6,037 nucleotides of DNA from Sphingomonadaceae bacterium (lineage in GTDB: Bacteria; Pseudomonadota; Alphaproteobacteria; Sphingomonadales; Sphingomonadaceae), in assembly GCA_020446665.1 (NCBI GenBank), contig JAGREF010000198.1, positions 1-6,037 on the forward strand, read 5' to 3'. This document shows, in pieces, positions 5,418-6,037 of this stretch; the stretch's first letter is position 1; the number at the start of each line of letters is the position of its first letter. The notes under the pieces are model-generated. The model worked only from the letters and a program-made list of their open reading frames with translations. It was not told where the DNA came from and ran no database searches. The translations under genes and the position numbers were made by a program.

Positions 5418-6037
5418 ATGACGACAAATGAAGCCTCTCCCAAGTCCTATACTTACGAACAGGCGGGCGTCTCCATCGACGCTGGCAACGCGCTGGTCAA
5501 GGCAATCGGCCCGCTGGTGAAAGCCACGCGGCGCCCCGGTGCAGACACGGAAATTGGTGGCTTTGGCGGGTTCTTTGATCCCAAGGCGGCAGGCTACAAG
5601 GATCCGCTGCTGGTCGCGGGCAATGATGGTGTCGGCACGAAGCTGAAACTTGCCATCGACCATGACCGGCATGACACAGTTGGCATCGATCTGGTCGCCA
5701 TGTGCGTCAACGACCTGATCGTGCAGGGTGCAGAGCCGCTGTTCTTCCTCGACTATTTCGCCACTGGCAAGCTGGAAAACGGCGTGGCTGAGCGAGTCAT
5801 CGCTGGAATCGCGCAAGGATGTCAGATGGCAGGCTGCGCCCTGATTGGCGGCGAAACGGCGGAAATGCCGGGCATGTATGCACCGGGCGATTATGACCTT
5901 GCAGGCTTCTGCGTCGGCGCAGTGGAACGCGGCGAACAGCTGACGGGGGACAAGGTCGCGCCGGGCCAGGTGCTGCTTGGCCTCGCCAGTTCGGGCGTGC
6001 ATTCCAACGGCTATTCGCTGGTCCGGCGGCTGGCGGC
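5418..6037 (+). CDS. purM: Phosphoribosylformylglycinamidine cyclo-ligase (AIR synthetase), 3' end outside window
   Basis: The first 206 codons are present, about 60% of the usual ~345-residue enzyme. PurM uses ATP to cyclise formylglycinamidine ribonucleotide to aminoimidazole ribonucleotide, the fifth step of cytosolic purine synthesis. Family motifs appear in order: [15 protein letters not shown] (10-24), GGFGGFFD (47-54), the nucleotide-binding [15 protein letters not shown] (65-79), [20 protein letters not shown] (89-108) followed by [11 protein letters not shown], then [11 protein letters not shown] (144-154) and [12 protein letters not shown] (190-201). There is no stop to the right edge and no frameshift. 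ATG 5418 is the conservative start; an in-frame ATG at 5406 would add MASP, and GTG 5382 a few more residues. None has a good Shine-Dalgarno sequence, so the exact start is uncertain. In many bacteria purN follows purM, but that part is outside the window. Confidence 0.95.
   Translation, partial: MTTNEASPKSYTYEQAGVSIDAGNALVKAIGPLVKATRRPGADTEIGGFGGFFDPKAAGYKDPLLVAGNDGVGTKLKLAIDHDRHDTVGIDLVAMCVNDLIVQGAEPLFFLDYFATGKLENGVAERVIAGIAQGCQMAGCALIGGETAEMPGMYAPGDYDLAGFCVGAVERGEQLTGDKVAPGQVLLGLASSGVHSNGYSLVRRLA

Noticed and set aside
5007..6002. Long open minus-strand frame opposite purM (331 codons)
   Set aside because: It runs antisense to a clear purM and to part of the DUF2066-like gene in another frame; the composition is typical of a GC-rich shadow frame.
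1..6037. CRISPR arrays, insertion sequences, tRNA genes, toxin-antitoxin or defence genes
   Set aside because: No direct-repeat array, transposase, tRNA-like cloverleaf or defence domain was seen; the window is filled by housekeeping and conserved unknown genes.

Overview
The window looks like ordinary core chromosome of a GC-rich alphaproteobacterium, most likely Sphingomonadales (Erythrobacter/Altererythrobacter/Sphingomonas-like). The evidence is the style of the proteins (an HdaA-type DnaA relative, DUF2794, a sphingomonad-type PurM), GTG/CTG starts and the purM / DUF2066-like / hdaA neighbourhood. This is inferred from family recognition, not from a database search. I see no mobile element, CRISPR array, tRNA, rRNA, toxin-antitoxin pair or defence system.

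Layout. (1) 1-368, + strand: the 3' end of a short-chain dehydrogenase/reductase related to the hydroxyacyl-CoA dehydrogenase domain of the peroxisomal multifunctional enzyme. (2) 438-1595, +: an uncharacterised membrane protein with about ten transmembrane segments. Its Shine-Dalgarno sequence and GTG start sit inside a long imperfect hairpin with a TTCG loop (391-444). (3) 1684-2343, +: a DUF4328-type membrane protein that appears to use a rare CTG start behind a strong GGAGG. (4) 2358-5347, - strand: four closely packed genes, transcribed in the order DUF2066-like exported/anchored protein, hdaA, cysE (serine O-acetyltransferase), DUF2794. Their spacings are 12 nt, 27 nt and a 1-nt TGATG overlap, so they probably form one operon. 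(5) 5418-6037, +: the first ~206 codons of purM (AIR synthetase), which runs off the right edge and is divergent from the operon.

Functionally the window mixes housekeeping roles: purine synthesis (PurM), control of replication initiation (HdaA), the first step of cysteine synthesis (CysE), acyl-CoA or related redox metabolism (the SDR) and envelope proteins of unknown role. The + and - gene sets converge at 2343/2358 with only 14 nt between stop codons and no convincing terminator.

The observations most worth a second look are regulatory. They are the hairpin that hides the ribosome binding site and start of the ten-TM protein, with a TTGACA promoter-like element overlapping its left side; the CTG start; and a perfect 16-bp palindrome at the hdaA stop codon. 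I found nothing that I would call a new multi-gene system.
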